From Ferrithrix thermotolerans DSM 19514 (GTDB lineage: Bacteria > Actinomycetota > Acidimicrobiia > Acidimicrobiales > Ilumatobacteraceae), in contig CAMASN010000007.1 of assembly GCA_945861025.1 (NCBI GenBank), positions 1-64,000 on the forward strand: a stretch of DNA of 64,000 nucleotides, read 5' to 3'. Made by a program: the position numbers and the translations under genes. Positions within the stretch are counted from its first letter, which is position 1. The number at the start of each line of letters is the position of its first letter. A model generated the notes under the pieces. It was not told where the DNA came from. It did not search any database and worked only from the letters and a program-made list of their open reading frames with translations. This document shows, piece by piece, positions 40,060 to 49,095 of this stretch.

Positions 40060-41604
40060 CTATCTGGCTTTGTGCTCGCTTGGGTATGCACCACGCTGCC
40101 GCAGCCATTCGTCTTCGGCGAGCCCCATAGGGGTTGAGCCACCAGAGTTCACCTTTGGCCACAGCTCTTCGGAGATTCTCCGGTAGTTGCCGGTGGCTCT
40201 GAGTTCGCCGAGAATCGCGTACAGCCCAAGGTTGATTCGCTGAATAAACACAAACGTTTTGGGCACCGTGGAGAATTGCGAGATCGGGCTCGTGCGGTCG
40301 AATGTGTGGCGCACAATGGTCGAGCTGTATTCGGGCGTCCACGTCATGACACGGTCTTCGCTCACGGCTTGATAAAAGTGCGAAAAGTATTCGCCGGCGG
40401 CCTCGGTAGTCACTGGTGCGTTGGGCGCCAACATGCCGGCGTCTTCGATAATGCGGCGGAACTTGTCGTTGTCGTGTTCTACAGCGGCGGCGTAAACCAT
40501 CGACTCGAACATCTGTAGCTCGGTATCGGTGAAGTGCTTCACGAGTCCGAAGTCCAAGAACGTAACTCGCCCGTTGCCATGGAATAAATAGTTGCCGGGG
40601 TGCGGATCGCCGTTGAATGCCTTGAATCGATAGAGGCTTCGAAAGACGAACCGGAAGATGCACTCGGCGGCGAGATCGCGTTCGCTTTGATCCCAGGTGA
40701 GTAGCTCTTGCCATGTGGAGCCGATGACGAGTTCGGTGGTGAGGATTCTCCTCGAGCAGAGATGGTCGATGACCTCGGGCACGTGCACGTAGGGATGATC
40801 TTTGTAATAGGCGTTGAAGGCGCGTTGATTGCGCGCCTCGAGTTCGTAATCGAGTTCTTCGCTGAGGCGGGTCTTAATCTCGGCCACCATCTCGGTGGGG
40901 TCGAGGCCACCGAAGCCCTGCTTCAGAATCGCGCCGAGCAACTCGGTGTTGCGAAGATCGGAAGCAATGGCTGTATCGACACCCGGGTATTGCACCTTCA
41001 CGGCCACGGCTCGCTCGAGGCCCGTCGCGGGGTCGATGATGATGGCCTTGTGTACCTGACCAATGGATGCGGCTGCGATTGGCTCGGGATCGAACTCGAC
41101 GAACAGCGCCGAGATTGGCGCACCGAGTTCGCGCTCGATGGCCTGTATCGCGAGCTCGGCGCTCATCGGCGGAGCGTTCGATTGCAGCTGCGACAACGCC
41201 GCTCGTAGTGGTTCGGGAAGGCCCTCGTCGAGATAGCTGGCCATCTGGCCGAGCTTCATGAGCGCGCCCTTCATCTGCCCGAGTCGATCGGCAATCTGGT
41301 CGGCGGTCTTGAGTTCGCGCTCGCGGTCGAGTTCGATGCGGCGCTCGGTGCTGGCAAAGATTTTGCGCGCCGACGTGGTGGCGTACGTAGTGCCAACCTG
41401 CACGCCGAGTTTGGCGAGTTGGCTGTTGCGAGCGGCGCGTCCGTGACGCGTGATTGGATGCCCAGATGAAGCGCCGCGACGAAGTCGCGAGAGCACCGCT
41501 GCGGTGCTGAGACCGGCGATAGTGAAACCAGCGACGGCCGAAGCGAGGGGTCGTAGGCGAAGCCGACCGAAGGGACTCAAGACAGCACGCCGGCGCGATC
41601 GCAA
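40060..41604 (-). CDS. ABC1/UbiB-family atypical kinase
   Basis: A 514-residue UbiB/AarF protein. The diagnostic KxGQ motif is in LMKLGQMASYLDEGLP, the alanine-rich loop in AAASIGQVHKA, the VAVK lysine in AVAVKVQYPGV, and the catalytic loop and metal site in FNGDPHPGNYLFHGNGRVTFLDFG. The N-terminus has one hydrophobic stretch. Such proteins support isoprenoid lipid or quinone metabolism. TTG 41604 is kept, but TTG 41580, overlapping the upstream stop (TTGA), is equally possible. It is in a minus-strand run with a hydrolase and greA. Confidence 0.9.
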   Translation of the reverse strand: MRSRRRAVLSPFGRLRLRPLASAVAGFTIAGLSTAAVLSRLRRGASSGHPITRHGRAARNSQLAKLGVQVGTTYATTSARKIFASTERRIELDRERELKTADQIADRLGQMKGALMKLGQMASYLDEGLPEPLRAALSQLQSNAPPMSAELAIQAIERELGAPISALFVEFDPEPIAAASIGQVHKAIIIDPATGLERAVAVKVQYPGVDTAIASDLRNTELLGAILKQGFGGLDPTEMVAEIKTRLSEELDYELEARNQRAFNAYYKDHPYVHVPEVIDHLCSRRILTTELVIGSTWQELLTWDQSERDLAAECIFRFVFRSLYRFKAFNGDPHPGNYLFHGNGRVTFLDFGLVKHFTDTELQMFESMVYAAAVEHDNDKFRRIIEDAGMLAPNAPVTTEAAGEYFSHFYQAVSEDRVMTWTPEYSSTIVRHTFDRTSPISQFSTVPKTFVFIQRINLGLYAILGELRATGNYRRISEELWPKVNSGGSTPMGLAEDEWLRQRGAYPSEHKAR

Positions 41605-42452
41605 ACTGAGTGCACCGCGCGGATGAGGGTGGGCACGAAGCGATCGGCGTTAGCGATGCACGCGTCGTGATCGCCGTCGACCCTGAATGCCTCGGCTCCG
41701 GTAATCGATTCGAAGAGCCGTACCTGACGACGCACTGGCACCACGCGGTCGCGCATGGTGATGAGCACCGAAGCGGGTACATCGACATCCTTGAGCCATG
41801 GGCGTGACGAGAAGCTGCCGATTGCGCGACCTGCCTCGAGCACCATGCGCCACTCGTGGCGTGACGCTTGCTCGACTGCCCATGGTTCCCACTCGTCGGC
41901 TTTGCGCTGCAAGTAGACCTGCTCGGTGAGCCACTGCCGTGCCTGTGACGGAGCGAGACGAGACAACGCAGCGAGTCCTGACAGGCCAGCGAAGGAAAGC
42001 TTCTCTTCGCGGCTTGAAACGAACGAGCCAGCGGTTGCGCACAGCACGAGGCCAAGGACTCGTTCGCGGTGCTGCTTCCAGATCAGCTGAGCAATGGGCC
42101 CGCCCATGCTGTAGCCCACAGGAATGAAACGTTCGATGCCGAGAATGTCGGCGAGCGCCGCAGCGTCGTCGGCGCAGTCGCTGAGTCGGAACATCTTGCG
42201 GCTGCGGATGCCGCCACCGTGGCCGCGGTGATCGAGGGCGACAACACGAAAGTGATCGGCCAATGGGTAGTAGCTGGTGAACCAGTTGAGGTCTGCGCTG
42301 GCGGTCCAGCCATGCAGCAGCATGAGCGTGGGCGCCGTTGGCGTGGGTCCTGGCAACTCACGCACAAACGTGGTGCCACGACCGGCGAGCTCGACCTCGC
42401 GGCCGGGTGGAAGCTTGGGTTCGCGGACGCCGCCGCCATCGCGTAGTGCCAT
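41577..42452 (-). CDS. Alpha/beta hydrolase
   Basis: A 291-residue hydrolase. LMLLHGWTASADLNWF is the oxyanion strand, ALDHRGHG follows, the nucleophile is Ser in VGYSMGGPIAQL, and the catalytic histidine is probably in VDGDHDACI near the C-terminus. It starts immediately after the greA stop (TAG then ATG) and runs into the UbiB-like gene. Candidate substrates include esters or lactones; no lid insertion is obvious. Function unassigned. Confidence 0.87.
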   Translation of the reverse strand: MALRDGGGVREPKLPPGREVELAGRGTTFVRELPGPTPTAPTLMLLHGWTASADLNWFTSYYPLADHFRVVALDHRGHGGGIRSRKMFRLSDCADDAAALADILGIERFIPVGYSMGGPIAQLIWKQHRERVLGLVLCATAGSFVSSREEKLSFAGLSGLAALSRLAPSQARQWLTEQVYLQRKADEWEPWAVEQASRHEWRMVLEAGRAIGSFSSRPWLKDVDVPASVLITMRDRVVPVRRQVRLFESITGAEAFRVDGDHDACIANADRFVPTLIRAVHSVCDRAGVLS

Positions 42453-42926
42453 CTAGGCAGGCCCCACACTGAGGATCTTGACCTTGAGTTCGCCGTTGGG
42501 CGCTTCGTATCCGACCCAGCTGCCGACGGTGGAGCCCAACAGAGCGGCACCAAGCGGTGAGCCGGGGCTCACGATGTCGTAGCCCTCAAGCTGCTCTTCG
42601 ACGTGACCAATGATGTAGGTCTCGGCCATGTCGTCGGAGTCGCCTTCGTACACGATGGTGATCTTTTGCCCGACGCGAACTTCGCCCTCGGGTCCGGAGT
42701 CGATGACCTCGCCGTTTTCGAGGAGGTATTCGAGTTGGCGAATGCGGCCTTCCATGTGGCCCTGTTCGTCTTTGGCGGCGTGATAGTCGCCATTTTCTTT
42801 GAGGTCGCCCATCTCGCGGGCACGCTCAATCTTCTCGGCAACGGCGAAGCGACCGCGTGTGCTGAGATCGTCGAACTCGGCTTGCATGCGGACGTACGCA
42901 GTGCGGGAAAATTGGTGCTTTGCCAT
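42453..42926 (-). CDS. greA: Transcription elongation factor GreA
   Basis: A 157-residue GreA that rescues backtracked RNA polymerase. The N-terminal coiled coil carries AREMGDLKENGDYHAAKDEQ, including the catalytic acidic pair in the tip region, and the C-terminal FKBP-like domain ends SPLGAALLGSTVGSWVGYEAP. Full length. The hydrolase starts at the next base after its stop, and the divergent leuB start lies 67 nt away. Confidence 0.95.
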   Translation of the reverse strand: MAKHQFSRTAYVRMQAEFDDLSTRGRFAVAEKIERAREMGDLKENGDYHAAKDEQGHMEGRIRQLEYLLENGEVIDSGPEGEVRVGQKITIVYEGDSDDMAETYIIGHVEEQLEGYDIVSPGSPLGAALLGSTVGSWVGYEAPNGELKVKILSVGPA

Positions 42927-42993
42927 CTCGGCAAGGTTATCTGTCTAGGCCAAGGTGCGCGTGTGGCATTTGGTCTTCTACGATGCTGGCCTT

Positions 42994-44001
42994 ATGACGA
43001 ATCCGCACAAGAAGCATCGGCTTGCAGTTATTGGTGGCGACGGTATTGGTCCCGAAGTCACCGTTGAGGCGCTCAAGGTCATCCGCGCCGCCGGGGTAGA
43101 CCTCGAGACAACCGATTTCGATCTCGGTGGCGCTCGCTACCTGCGCGACGGCGAGGTCTTGTCCGATGCTGTGCTCGAGCAACTTCGTGGCTTCGATGCC
43201 ATTCTGCTCGGCGCTGTCGGCACGCCCGATGTTCCGCCAGGCCTAATTGAGCGTGGCTTGCTGCTGAAGATGCGGTTCGAGCTCGATCTCTATATCAACC
43301 AGCGTCCGTTCGTTGGCACTGCCCCGGGCCATACCGAGCCGCACAACTTTGTGGTCATCCGCGAAAACACCGAGGGTCCATACGTAGGCGAGGGTGGCGT
43401 TCTGCGGCGCGGCACGCTGAACGAAGTTGCAACTCAGGGCAGTGTGAACACGCGCATGGGCGTTGAGCGTTGCATTCGATATGCGTTCGAGTTGGCCGCT
43501 GGCCGTGAGCGCAAGCACGTCACCTTGGTGCATAAGACCAACGTGCTCACGTTTGCTGGCGATCTGTGGCAGCGCACGTTCAACATCGTCGCCGCCGACT
43601 TCCCTCAGGTTGGCACTGCGTACAACCATGTCGATGCGGCGTGCATCTACTTCGTGCAAGACCCTCACCGCTACGACGTCATCGTCACCGACAACCTGTT
43701 CGGCGACATCCTCACCGATCTCGGTGGCGCGGTCAGTGGCGGCATTGGCCTTGCGTCGTCGGCCAACCTCAACCCGGCACGCACCGGTCCCTCGATGTTC
43801 GAGCCAGTGCACGGCTCGGCCCCCGACATCGTGGGCACGGGCAAGGCCAACCCAACGGCCGCAATTCTCAGCGCGGCGTTGATGCTCGATTTCCTTGGCG
43901 AAGGCGAGGCTGCCGATCGGGTGCGCGCTGCATGTGCCAATCCTGTTAGCGGTAGCACCAGCCAGATCGCTGATGCCATCGCCGCAAAACTCACTGCGTG
44001 A
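42994..44001 (+). CDS. leuB: 3-isopropylmalate dehydrogenase
   Basis: A 335-residue beta-decarboxylating dehydrogenase of leucine synthesis. [20 protein letters not shown], the substrate segment [32 protein letters not shown] and [23 protein letters not shown] are conserved, and the adenine-binding end is [20 protein letters not shown]. The ATG at 42994 follows TACGAT by 9 nt. IlvE follows after 61 nt containing a perfect CGCGACGCGTCGCG palindrome (44017-44030). Confidence 0.95.
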   Translation: MTNPHKKHRLAVIGGDGIGPEVTVEALKVIRAAGVDLETTDFDLGGARYLRDGEVLSDAVLEQLRGFDAILLGAVGTPDVPPGLIERGLLLKMRFELDLYINQRPFVGTAPGHTEPHNFVVIRENTEGPYVGEGGVLRRGTLNEVATQGSVNTRMGVERCIRYAFELAAGRERKHVTLVHKTNVLTFAGDLWQRTFNIVAADFPQVGTAYNHVDAACIYFVQDPHRYDVIVTDNLFGDILTDLGGAVSGGIGLASSANLNPARTGPSMFEPVHGSAPDIVGTGKANPTAAILSAALMLDFLGEGEAADRVRAACANPVSGSTSQIADAIAAKLTA

Positions 44002-44062
44002 CCTAGCGTTTCCCATCGCGACGCGTCGCGTGTAGATCTCGATACAGAAAGAGGGCATCCGA

Positions 44063-44980
44063 ATGCCGATCCAGACCACTCCAAAAATTTGGATGAACGG
44101 TGAGCTTGTCGATTGGGATAAAGCCCAAGTACATGTGCTCACTCATACGTTGCACTATGGCACCGGTGTGTTCGAAGGTATCCGCGCATACCCCACCGAT
44201 AATGGCCCAGCAGTGTTTCGTCTCACCGAGCACATCAAGCGCCTGTTCAATAGCGCGCACATCATGGGTATGGAGATTCCGTACACCGTCGACGAGTTGG
44301 TTCAGGCCACCAAGGAAACCGTTGCCAGCACTGGCTTGCCAGGTTGCTACGTGCGCCCGCTTGCGTACTACGGCTACGGCGAGATGGGCCTGAACACTCT
44401 TCCCTGCCGCACCGACGTTGCCATTGCCTGTTGGCCATGGGGCGCCTATCTCGGTGACGACGCTGTGAGCAAGGGCGTGCGCATGAAGATCAGCTCATGG
44501 ACCCGTCACGATCACAACACGATGCCGCCGGCCGCCAAGACCGTTGGCAACTATGTGAACTCGTCGCTGGCCAAAGTCGAGGCCCTCAGGGCCGGTTACG
44601 ACGAAGCCATCATGTTGGCTCCCAACGGCCTCATTGCCGAGTGCACTGGCGAGAACATCTTTGCGGTGCGTAATGGCATCATCATTACTCCGCCGTTGTC
44701 GGCTGGCGCGCTTGAGGGCATCACCCAGAACAGCGTGATGACCATCGCTCGCGATGAGGGTTACGACGTTCGTGTCGACAACCTCGCCCGCAGCGACCTG
44801 TATATCGCCGAAGAAATCTTCGTGTGTGGCACCGCCGCTGAAATCAGCAGCGTGAACTCGGTCGATGATCGTGCAATTCCATGCCCCGGCCCGAAGACCA
44901 AGGTCATTGCCGAGATCTACCTTGATGCTGTCAAGGGCAAGGTCGACAAGTACAAGCACTGGTGCGAACTGGCCGTGTAA
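44063..44980 (+). CDS. ilvE: Branched-chain amino acid aminotransferase
   Basis: A 305-residue fold-IV PLP aminotransferase catalysing the last step for Leu, Ile and Val. [17 protein letters not shown], the PLP-lysine in [32 protein letters not shown] and [15 protein letters not shown] are typical. An AAAGAGGG ribosome site precedes the ATG. Together with leuB upstream and cimA downstream it makes a branched-chain gene row, though a long region with hairpins separates it from cimA. Confidence 0.95.
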   Translation: MPIQTTPKIWMNGELVDWDKAQVHVLTHTLHYGTGVFEGIRAYPTDNGPAVFRLTEHIKRLFNSAHIMGMEIPYTVDELVQATKETVASTGLPGCYVRPLAYYGYGEMGLNTLPCRTDVAIACWPWGAYLGDDAVSKGVRMKISSWTRHDHNTMPPAAKTVGNYVNSSLAKVEALRAGYDEAIMLAPNGLIAECTGENIFAVRNGIIITPPLSAGALEGITQNSVMTIARDEGYDVRVDNLARSDLYIAEEIFVCGTAAEISSVNSVDDRAIPCPGPKTKVIAEIYLDAVKGKVDKYKHWCELAV

Positions 44981-44991
44981 CGAGCCGAGCA

Positions 44992-45027
44992 AGCCGAAAG
45001 AGCCGAAAGAGCCGAAAGAGCCGAAAA
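44992..45027. repeat. 9-bp tandem repeat after ilvE
   Basis: Four tandem copies of AGCCGAAAG (last copy ends AAAA) with period 9, starting 11 nt after the ilvE stop codon. Confidence 0.9.
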
Positions 45028-45033
45028 CGGCGA

Positions 45034-45084
45034 CCGCCTTGGGCTGCGCTGCCGACGGTGGGGCCGGCGCGCCACCCAAGGCGG
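45034..45084 (+). terminator. Inverted repeat after ilvE
   Basis: CCGCCTTGGG (45034-45043) pairs perfectly with CCCAAGGCGG (45075-45084) around a 31-nt G/C-rich loop. There is no T-run, so any terminator role for ilvE is uncertain. Confidence 0.45.
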
Positions 45085-45145
45085 CCTACGTTGGATGATC
45101 CACCGCTGATCGACCTTCAGGCGTTAACCTTTGCTCGCTCAACCT

Positions 45146-45185
45146 CTCACCCGTCGGACCAAAATCCGGCGGGTGAGCCGCTTTT
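45146..45185 (+). terminator. Intrinsic terminator-like hairpin downstream of ilvE
   Basis: CTCACCCG-T-CGGA (45146-45158) pairs with TCCG-G-CGGGTGAG (45165-45177), 13 pairs including one wobble, loop CCAAAA, followed by CCGCTTTT. A reasonable terminator for ilvE. Confidence 0.65.
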
Positions 45186-45553
45186 CGGGCTCGCCTCCCC
45201 AGTCACCCAGGTCAACTCGCTCAAATGTCTTGGGTGTGCACAGTTGCCTGCGTTCGCCTTCGACGACTCGAGGTTTCCGGCGTTGCCGCCTTGTTCCTGC
45301 CAGTCACCTTCGTCCCGGGCATTGCTGTCGGGTGCGTCAGATTCCTTTGGCAGTCGGTGTCTCCACCCACCGCCCGAGTTGTGGTCATCCCCGGTTCGTT
45401 GTGCGAACCGGTGTGACGACATTGTGGATCACGCAAAACAGCAGGTCAAGAGGTATTTTTGAACTCACAGGGTTATCCCCTAAGAAAGTGGCTTCTCCCC
45501 AGAAATTTCTTGGTCGTCCACCGCAAGTGCACAGGTTGTGCACATCGAACAGG
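45186..45553. other. Unexplained non-coding region
   Basis: About 370 bp without a credible gene: open frames here have poor composition and no ribosome sites. It contains a hairpin CCGGTTCG/CGAACCGG with loop TTGTG (45391-45411), an imperfect palindrome CCAGAAATTTCTTGG near 45500, and TTGTGCACA near the right end. It may hold a small RNA or upstream regulatory DNA for cimA. Confidence 0.5.
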
Positions 45554-45582
45554 TTGACTCTTGGCTCGATCGCAGGCACAAT
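45554..45582 (+). promoter_or_regulatory. Promoter of cimA leader
   Basis: TTGACT (45554-45559) and CACAAT (45577-45582) are separated by 17 nt, near the sigma-70 consensus. The expected +1 falls at about 45590, which is a GTG in the leader-peptide frame. Confidence 0.7.
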
Positions 45583-45589
45583 GACGCCT

Positions 45590-45643
45590 GTGATGTCGCC
45601 CACACTCTCATTTGCCTCTGGCCGCATCATCATTATTCGCTAG
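45590..45643 (+). CDS. cimA leader peptide (four consecutive Ile codons)
   Basis: In the GTG-started form the frame encodes VMSPTLSFASGRIIIIR and stops at TAG. The codons ATC ATC ATT ATT (45626-45637) form an uninterrupted isoleucine run immediately before the stop, the hairpin and the terminator. GTG 45590 lies 7 nt after the -10 box, so translation is probably leaderless; ATG 45593 and ATG 45581 (which overlaps the -10) are in the same frame. CimA makes citramalate for isoleucine, so an Ile-sensing leader fits exactly. Confidence 0.85.
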   Translation: MMSPTLSFASGRIIIIR

Positions 45644-45699
45644 CGCACGTCACCTACGACGTGCGCTGCTGAGCCGCCCCTTTGGGCGGCTCTTTCATT
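45642..45699 (+). terminator. cimA attenuator: hairpin plus intrinsic terminator
   Basis: The first hairpin, AGCGCACGTC (45642-45651) with GACGTGCGCT (45658-45667), begins inside the leader stop codon. Three nt later comes a strong terminator, GAGCCGCCC (45671-45679) with GGGCGGCTC (45684-45692), loop CTTT, then TTTCATTT. A ribosome stalled in the Ile run would cover the left arm of the first hairpin. I could not identify a clear antiterminator pairing by eye. Confidence 0.88.
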
Positions 45700-45773
45700 T
45701 CCCGACTGAAGCCCTACCGAAGCCCAACTGAAGCCCACCCAGATCGTTTGCCACAACAGCTCGAGGAGCACCG

Positions 45774-47390
45774 ATGAGTACACCAACCGAGAAACTCAAC
45801 ACCGCAGCAAGCGGGGGCGTCGCACGCTCGATTGAGGTGTTCGATACCACTTTGCGTGACGGCTTGCAGGTAGAGGGTGTGTCGGCCACGGTCGAAGACA
45901 AGCTGCGTATCGCCGAACAACTCGACTTCTTGGGCGTGCACTACATCGAGGGCGGATGGCCAGGCGCCAACCCCAAAGACATCGAGTTCTTCGCTCGCGC
46001 CGCAACCGAGCTCACCTTGAGCACCAGCACGATGGTGGCGTTTGGTTCTACCCGTCGCCCGGCTGGCAAGGTTGACGACGACGCGACCCTGCGCAACCTC
46101 ATCGACGCGGGCACATCGGCGGTGTGCATTGTTGCCAAGAGTTGGGACTATCACGTGCTCAACGCGTTGCAGACAACGCTCGAAGAGGGCGCTGCGATGA
46201 TCTCCGATTCGGTTGAGTTTCTCGTTGGCCACGGGCGCCGAGTGCTCGTCGACATGGAGCACTTCTTCGACGGCTACAAGGCCAACCCCGAGTTCGCAAT
46301 GCGTGCGCTCGAAGCCGCAGTCATCAAGGGCGCGAGCCACCTTGTGCTGTGCGACACCAACGGCGGCTCGCTGCCACACGAGGTCGAGGCCATCGTTGGC
46401 GCCGTGCATCGCCATGTTGGTAGCGACGTGATCATCGGCATCCATTGCCATGACGACACCGGCTGCGCGGTAGCCAACAGCATGGCGGCGGTGCGCGCCG
46501 GAGCCCGCCATATCCAGGGCACGCTCAACGGCCTCGGCGAGCGCACCGGTAACTGCAACCTCACCACCGTCATCCCCAACCTGCAGGTGAAGCTGGGCAT
46601 GCAGTGTCTGCCCGAGGGCCGCCTCGAGCGGCTCACCTCGGTGAGCAATCATGTGGCCGAGGTGTTGAACCGTCCTCTCAATCCGCAGGCGCCATATGTG
46701 GGTTCGTCAGCGTTCGCACACAAGGCTGGCCTGCACGTGTCGGCAATTGTGCGCGCCAAGGATGCGTACGAACACATCGATCCCGAACTCGTCGGTAACG
46801 GCACCCGCTTTGTGGTCAGCGAGATGGCGGGCCGCGCCACCATCACCGTGAAAGCCGAAGAGCTTGGGCTGAGCTTGGATGGTCCGGCCATCAATCAGGT
46901 CATCGACGATCTCAAGCGCCTCGAGCACGAGGGCTATCACTTTGAGGCTGCTGACGCGTCGCTCGAGTTGCTGATGCGCAAGGCCACCGGATGGCAGCAC
47001 GATTTCTTCCGGGTCGAGAGCATGCGCGTGATCACCGACGATCTTCCAGGTGCCGACTTCATCACCGAGGCAACCGTCAAGGTGTGGATTGGCGATCAGC
47101 GTTTCGTGAACATCTGCGAAGGTAACGGACCGGTGAACGCCATCGATATGGCGCTGCGTGCTGCGCTCTCTGGCCGCTATCCGGAGCTCTCCAAGGTGCA
47201 TCTCACCGACTACAAGGTGCGCATCCTTGATGGCGCAACTGCCACCGGCGCGATCACCCGCGTGCTCATCGATGCAACCAACGGCGATCGTTCGTGGACC
47301 ACCATCGGCGTCAGCTGCAACATCATCGAAGCCTCGTGGCGTGCCCTCGAAGAGTCGCTGGTCTTTGGGTTGCTGCACTCCGCAGGGTAG
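45774..47390 (+). CDS. cimA: (R)-citramalate synthase
   Basis: A 538-residue member of the isopropylmalate/homocitrate synthase family that joins acetyl-CoA and pyruvate for threonine-independent isoleucine synthesis. FDTTLRDGLQVEG, the GGWPGANPKDIEFF segment (which separates CimA from LeuA), HCHDDTGCAVANS and GNCNLTTVIPNL are visible; the C-terminal LeuA-type regulatory domain is present. GAGGAG lies 6 nt before the ATG. It is predicted to be controlled by an isoleucine attenuator. Because a separate leuA is present, CimA is the better name than a second LeuA. Confidence 0.94.
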   Translation: MSTPTEKLNTAASGGVARSIEVFDTTLRDGLQVEGVSATVEDKLRIAEQLDFLGVHYIEGGWPGANPKDIEFFARAATELTLSTSTMVAFGSTRRPAGKVDDDATLRNLIDAGTSAVCIVAKSWDYHVLNALQTTLEEGAAMISDSVEFLVGHGRRVLVDMEHFFDGYKANPEFAMRALEAAVIKGASHLVLCDTNGGSLPHEVEAIVGAVHRHVGSDVIIGIHCHDDTGCAVANSMAAVRAGARHIQGTLNGLGERTGNCNLTTVIPNLQVKLGMQCLPEGRLERLTSVSNHVAEVLNRPLNPQAPYVGSSAFAHKAGLHVSAIVRAKDAYEHIDPELVGNGTRFVVSEMAGRATITVKAEELGLSLDGPAINQVIDDLKRLEHEGYHFEAADASLELLMRKATGWQHDFFRVESMRVITDDLPGADFITEATVKVWIGDQRFVNICEGNGPVNAIDMALRAALSGRYPELSKVHLTDYKVRILDGATATGAITRVLIDATNGDRSWTTIGVSCNIIEASWRALEESLVFGLLHSAG

Positions 47391-47401
47391 AACTAAGAGC
47401 C

Positions 47402-47926
47402 ATGGCTGCTCCTAAGTTCGCTCCCGTCCCCGCTGTCGAAGCTGTTCGCACCTACGAGTCACCCGACTCTGTTCCTGCGAGCTGGTCGCCAGATCGTCCC
47501 GGCGAGATTCAGGGTCGTCAGCCAAGCGGTAGCCAGCTTGGATACCAAGGCCCCGATCAGGGCTATGCACTCACGTTGGCCGAGCGTCTTCGCCCCACCT
47601 TGCAGGTGCCCGCTGGCGAGTCAGCCAACGATGCCGTGCGCGGATGTCTCAACATTGCGTTGCGTCGCGCATCGCTCTTCGGTCGGGCGCCAGTGGTGCA
47701 CGATCTCACCATTGCGTTCACGATCTGGGGTTGGCTCGACCCCAAGCCATCGGCAGCGCTCGTCGCTCGCCGCCGCGAACTCTTCGAGGGTGTGTCGCAC
47801 ACCACTCAGCACTACACCGAGGGCCGTCACATTGCCGACCTCGTCCCCGAGTCGACGCTGCGGCTCACCCCGCAGCAAGCGACGCACTCATACCCAGACA
47901 ACTGGCGTCAGCTCACCGGCGCCTGA
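47402..47926 (+). CDS. Conserved hypothetical protein
   Basis: A 174-residue soluble protein. A Pro-rich N-terminus is followed by LTLAERLRPTLQVPAGESANDAVRGCLNIALRRASLFGRAPVVHDLTIAFTIWGWL (about residues 57-112) and a C-terminal HYTEGRHIADLVPESTLRL region. It looks helical with several conserved-looking aromatic residues. The gene starts 11 nt after cimA and ends 14 nt before the acyl-CoA dehydrogenase, so it is probably cotranscribed with them. Not recognised. Confidence 0.75.
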   Translation: MAAPKFAPVPAVEAVRTYESPDSVPASWSPDRPGEIQGRQPSGSQLGYQGPDQGYALTLAERLRPTLQVPAGESANDAVRGCLNIALRRASLFGRAPVVHDLTIAFTIWGWLDPKPSAALVARRRELFEGVSHTTQHYTEGRHIADLVPESTLRLTPQQATHSYPDNWRQLTGA

Positions 47927-47940
47927 ACCGGAGACTCCCA

Positions 47941-49086
47941 GTGACTCAATCAATGACCCTCACCGACGAACAGCGCCAACTGCGCGCCGTCGTGCGCCAG
48001 TTCGCCAAAGACAAGATTGCTCCACAGGCGGCCGAGACCGATCGCAACGGCACCTACAACTGGCAGGCATTCGAAGCCTTGAAGTCAATGGAGCTCACCG
48101 GCTTGTCGTATCCGGTTGAATACGGCGGCGCTGGTGCATCGTTGGTCGATCAGGCCATCGTGGCTGAAGAGATCTCAGCGGCGTGCGCAGCCACCAGCCT
48201 GATGTTCTTGATTAGCAAGCTGGCAATGTTGCCGGTGCTCAACTTTGGTAGCGAAGAGCTCAAGAGCACCTACATCCCGCGTATCTGCAGCGGCGAGAGC
48301 CAGGCCAGCTACGGGCTCAGCGAAGCCGATGCCGGCAGCGACGTGGCCTCGATGACCACCAAGGCCGAAGCCGATGGCGATTCGTGGATTCTGAATGGCT
48401 CGAAATGCTGGATCACCAACGCTGGCATCAGCGATCTCTACACGGTGTTCGCGCGCACGTCGCCCGATCGCCACACGGGGCTCACCGCGTTCTTGGTGAA
48501 GGCCGAGTGGGGTGTCGAGGTCGACAAGCTTGAGCACAAACTTGGCATCAAGGGATCGCCTACCGGGGTCATTCGATTCAACGATGTGCGCGTCCCAGAC
48601 TCGCATCGCATCGGCGAAATTGGCCAAGGATTCGCAGTTGCCATGCATACGCTCGATCGCAGTCGTCCAACCATCGGGGCGCAAGCCGTGGGCATCGCGC
48701 AGGGCGCGCTCGACTTTGCGGTTGGTTACATGAAAGAGCGCCGCACGTTTGGTCGTCCGCTCGCCGACAATCAAGGACTGCAGTGGATGGTTGCCGATTG
48801 CGCGATGCGCATCGAGGCCGCTCGTCAATTGGTGCTTCATGCGTGTGCGATTGTCGACGAGGGCGACCCGCACGGTGAGTTGTCGGTTGCCGGTGCGATG
48901 GCGAAGTGCTTTGCCAGCGACGTGGCCATGCAGGTCACCACCGACGCTGTGCAGTTTTTAGGTGGCTACGGCTACACCAACGAGTTCCCGGTAGAGCGTA
49001 TGATGCGAGACGCGAAAATTACGCAGATCTACGAAGGCACCAACCAGATCCAGCGAATGGTTATTGCGAAGAACACGTTCGGGTGA
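47941..49086 (+). CDS. Acyl-CoA dehydrogenase
   Basis: A 381-residue FAD-dependent dehydrogenase. YGLSEADAGSDVASM is the flavin/substrate segment, CWITNAGISDLY follows, and the catalytic base is likely Glu in YEGTNQIQRMVIA near the C-terminus, as in short/medium-chain enzymes. GTG 47941 has GGAG upstream and gives the standard length. Substrate unknown; the position after cimA hints at a branched short-chain acyl-CoA, but this is only suggestive. The next gene starts 9 nt later. Confidence 0.92.
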   Translation: MTQSMTLTDEQRQLRAVVRQFAKDKIAPQAAETDRNGTYNWQAFEALKSMELTGLSYPVEYGGAGASLVDQAIVAEEISAACAATSLMFLISKLAMLPVLNFGSEELKSTYIPRICSGESQASYGLSEADAGSDVASMTTKAEADGDSWILNGSKCWITNAGISDLYTVFARTSPDRHTGLTAFLVKAEWGVEVDKLEHKLGIKGSPTGVIRFNDVRVPDSHRIGEIGQGFAVAMHTLDRSRPTIGAQAVGIAQGALDFAVGYMKERRTFGRPLADNQGLQWMVADCAMRIEAARQLVLHACAIVDEGDPHGELSVAGAMAKCFASDVAMQVTTDAVQFLGGYGYTNEFPVERMMRDAKITQIYEGTNQIQRMVIAKNTFG

Positions 49087-49095
49087 GTCTCCAGC

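Noticed and set aside
45480-45560. DnaA-box-like TTGTGCACA and TTATCCCC, possible origin
   Set aside because: Neither matches TTATCCACA closely, there is no cluster of boxes, AT-rich unwinding element or dnaA/dnaN neighbour.
45131-45643. 170-codon open frame covering the ilvE-cimA gap
   Set aside because: Composition is unlike a protein (many Arg, Ser, Pro), there is no ribosome site, and only its last 17-20 codons, the Ile leader peptide, make sense.
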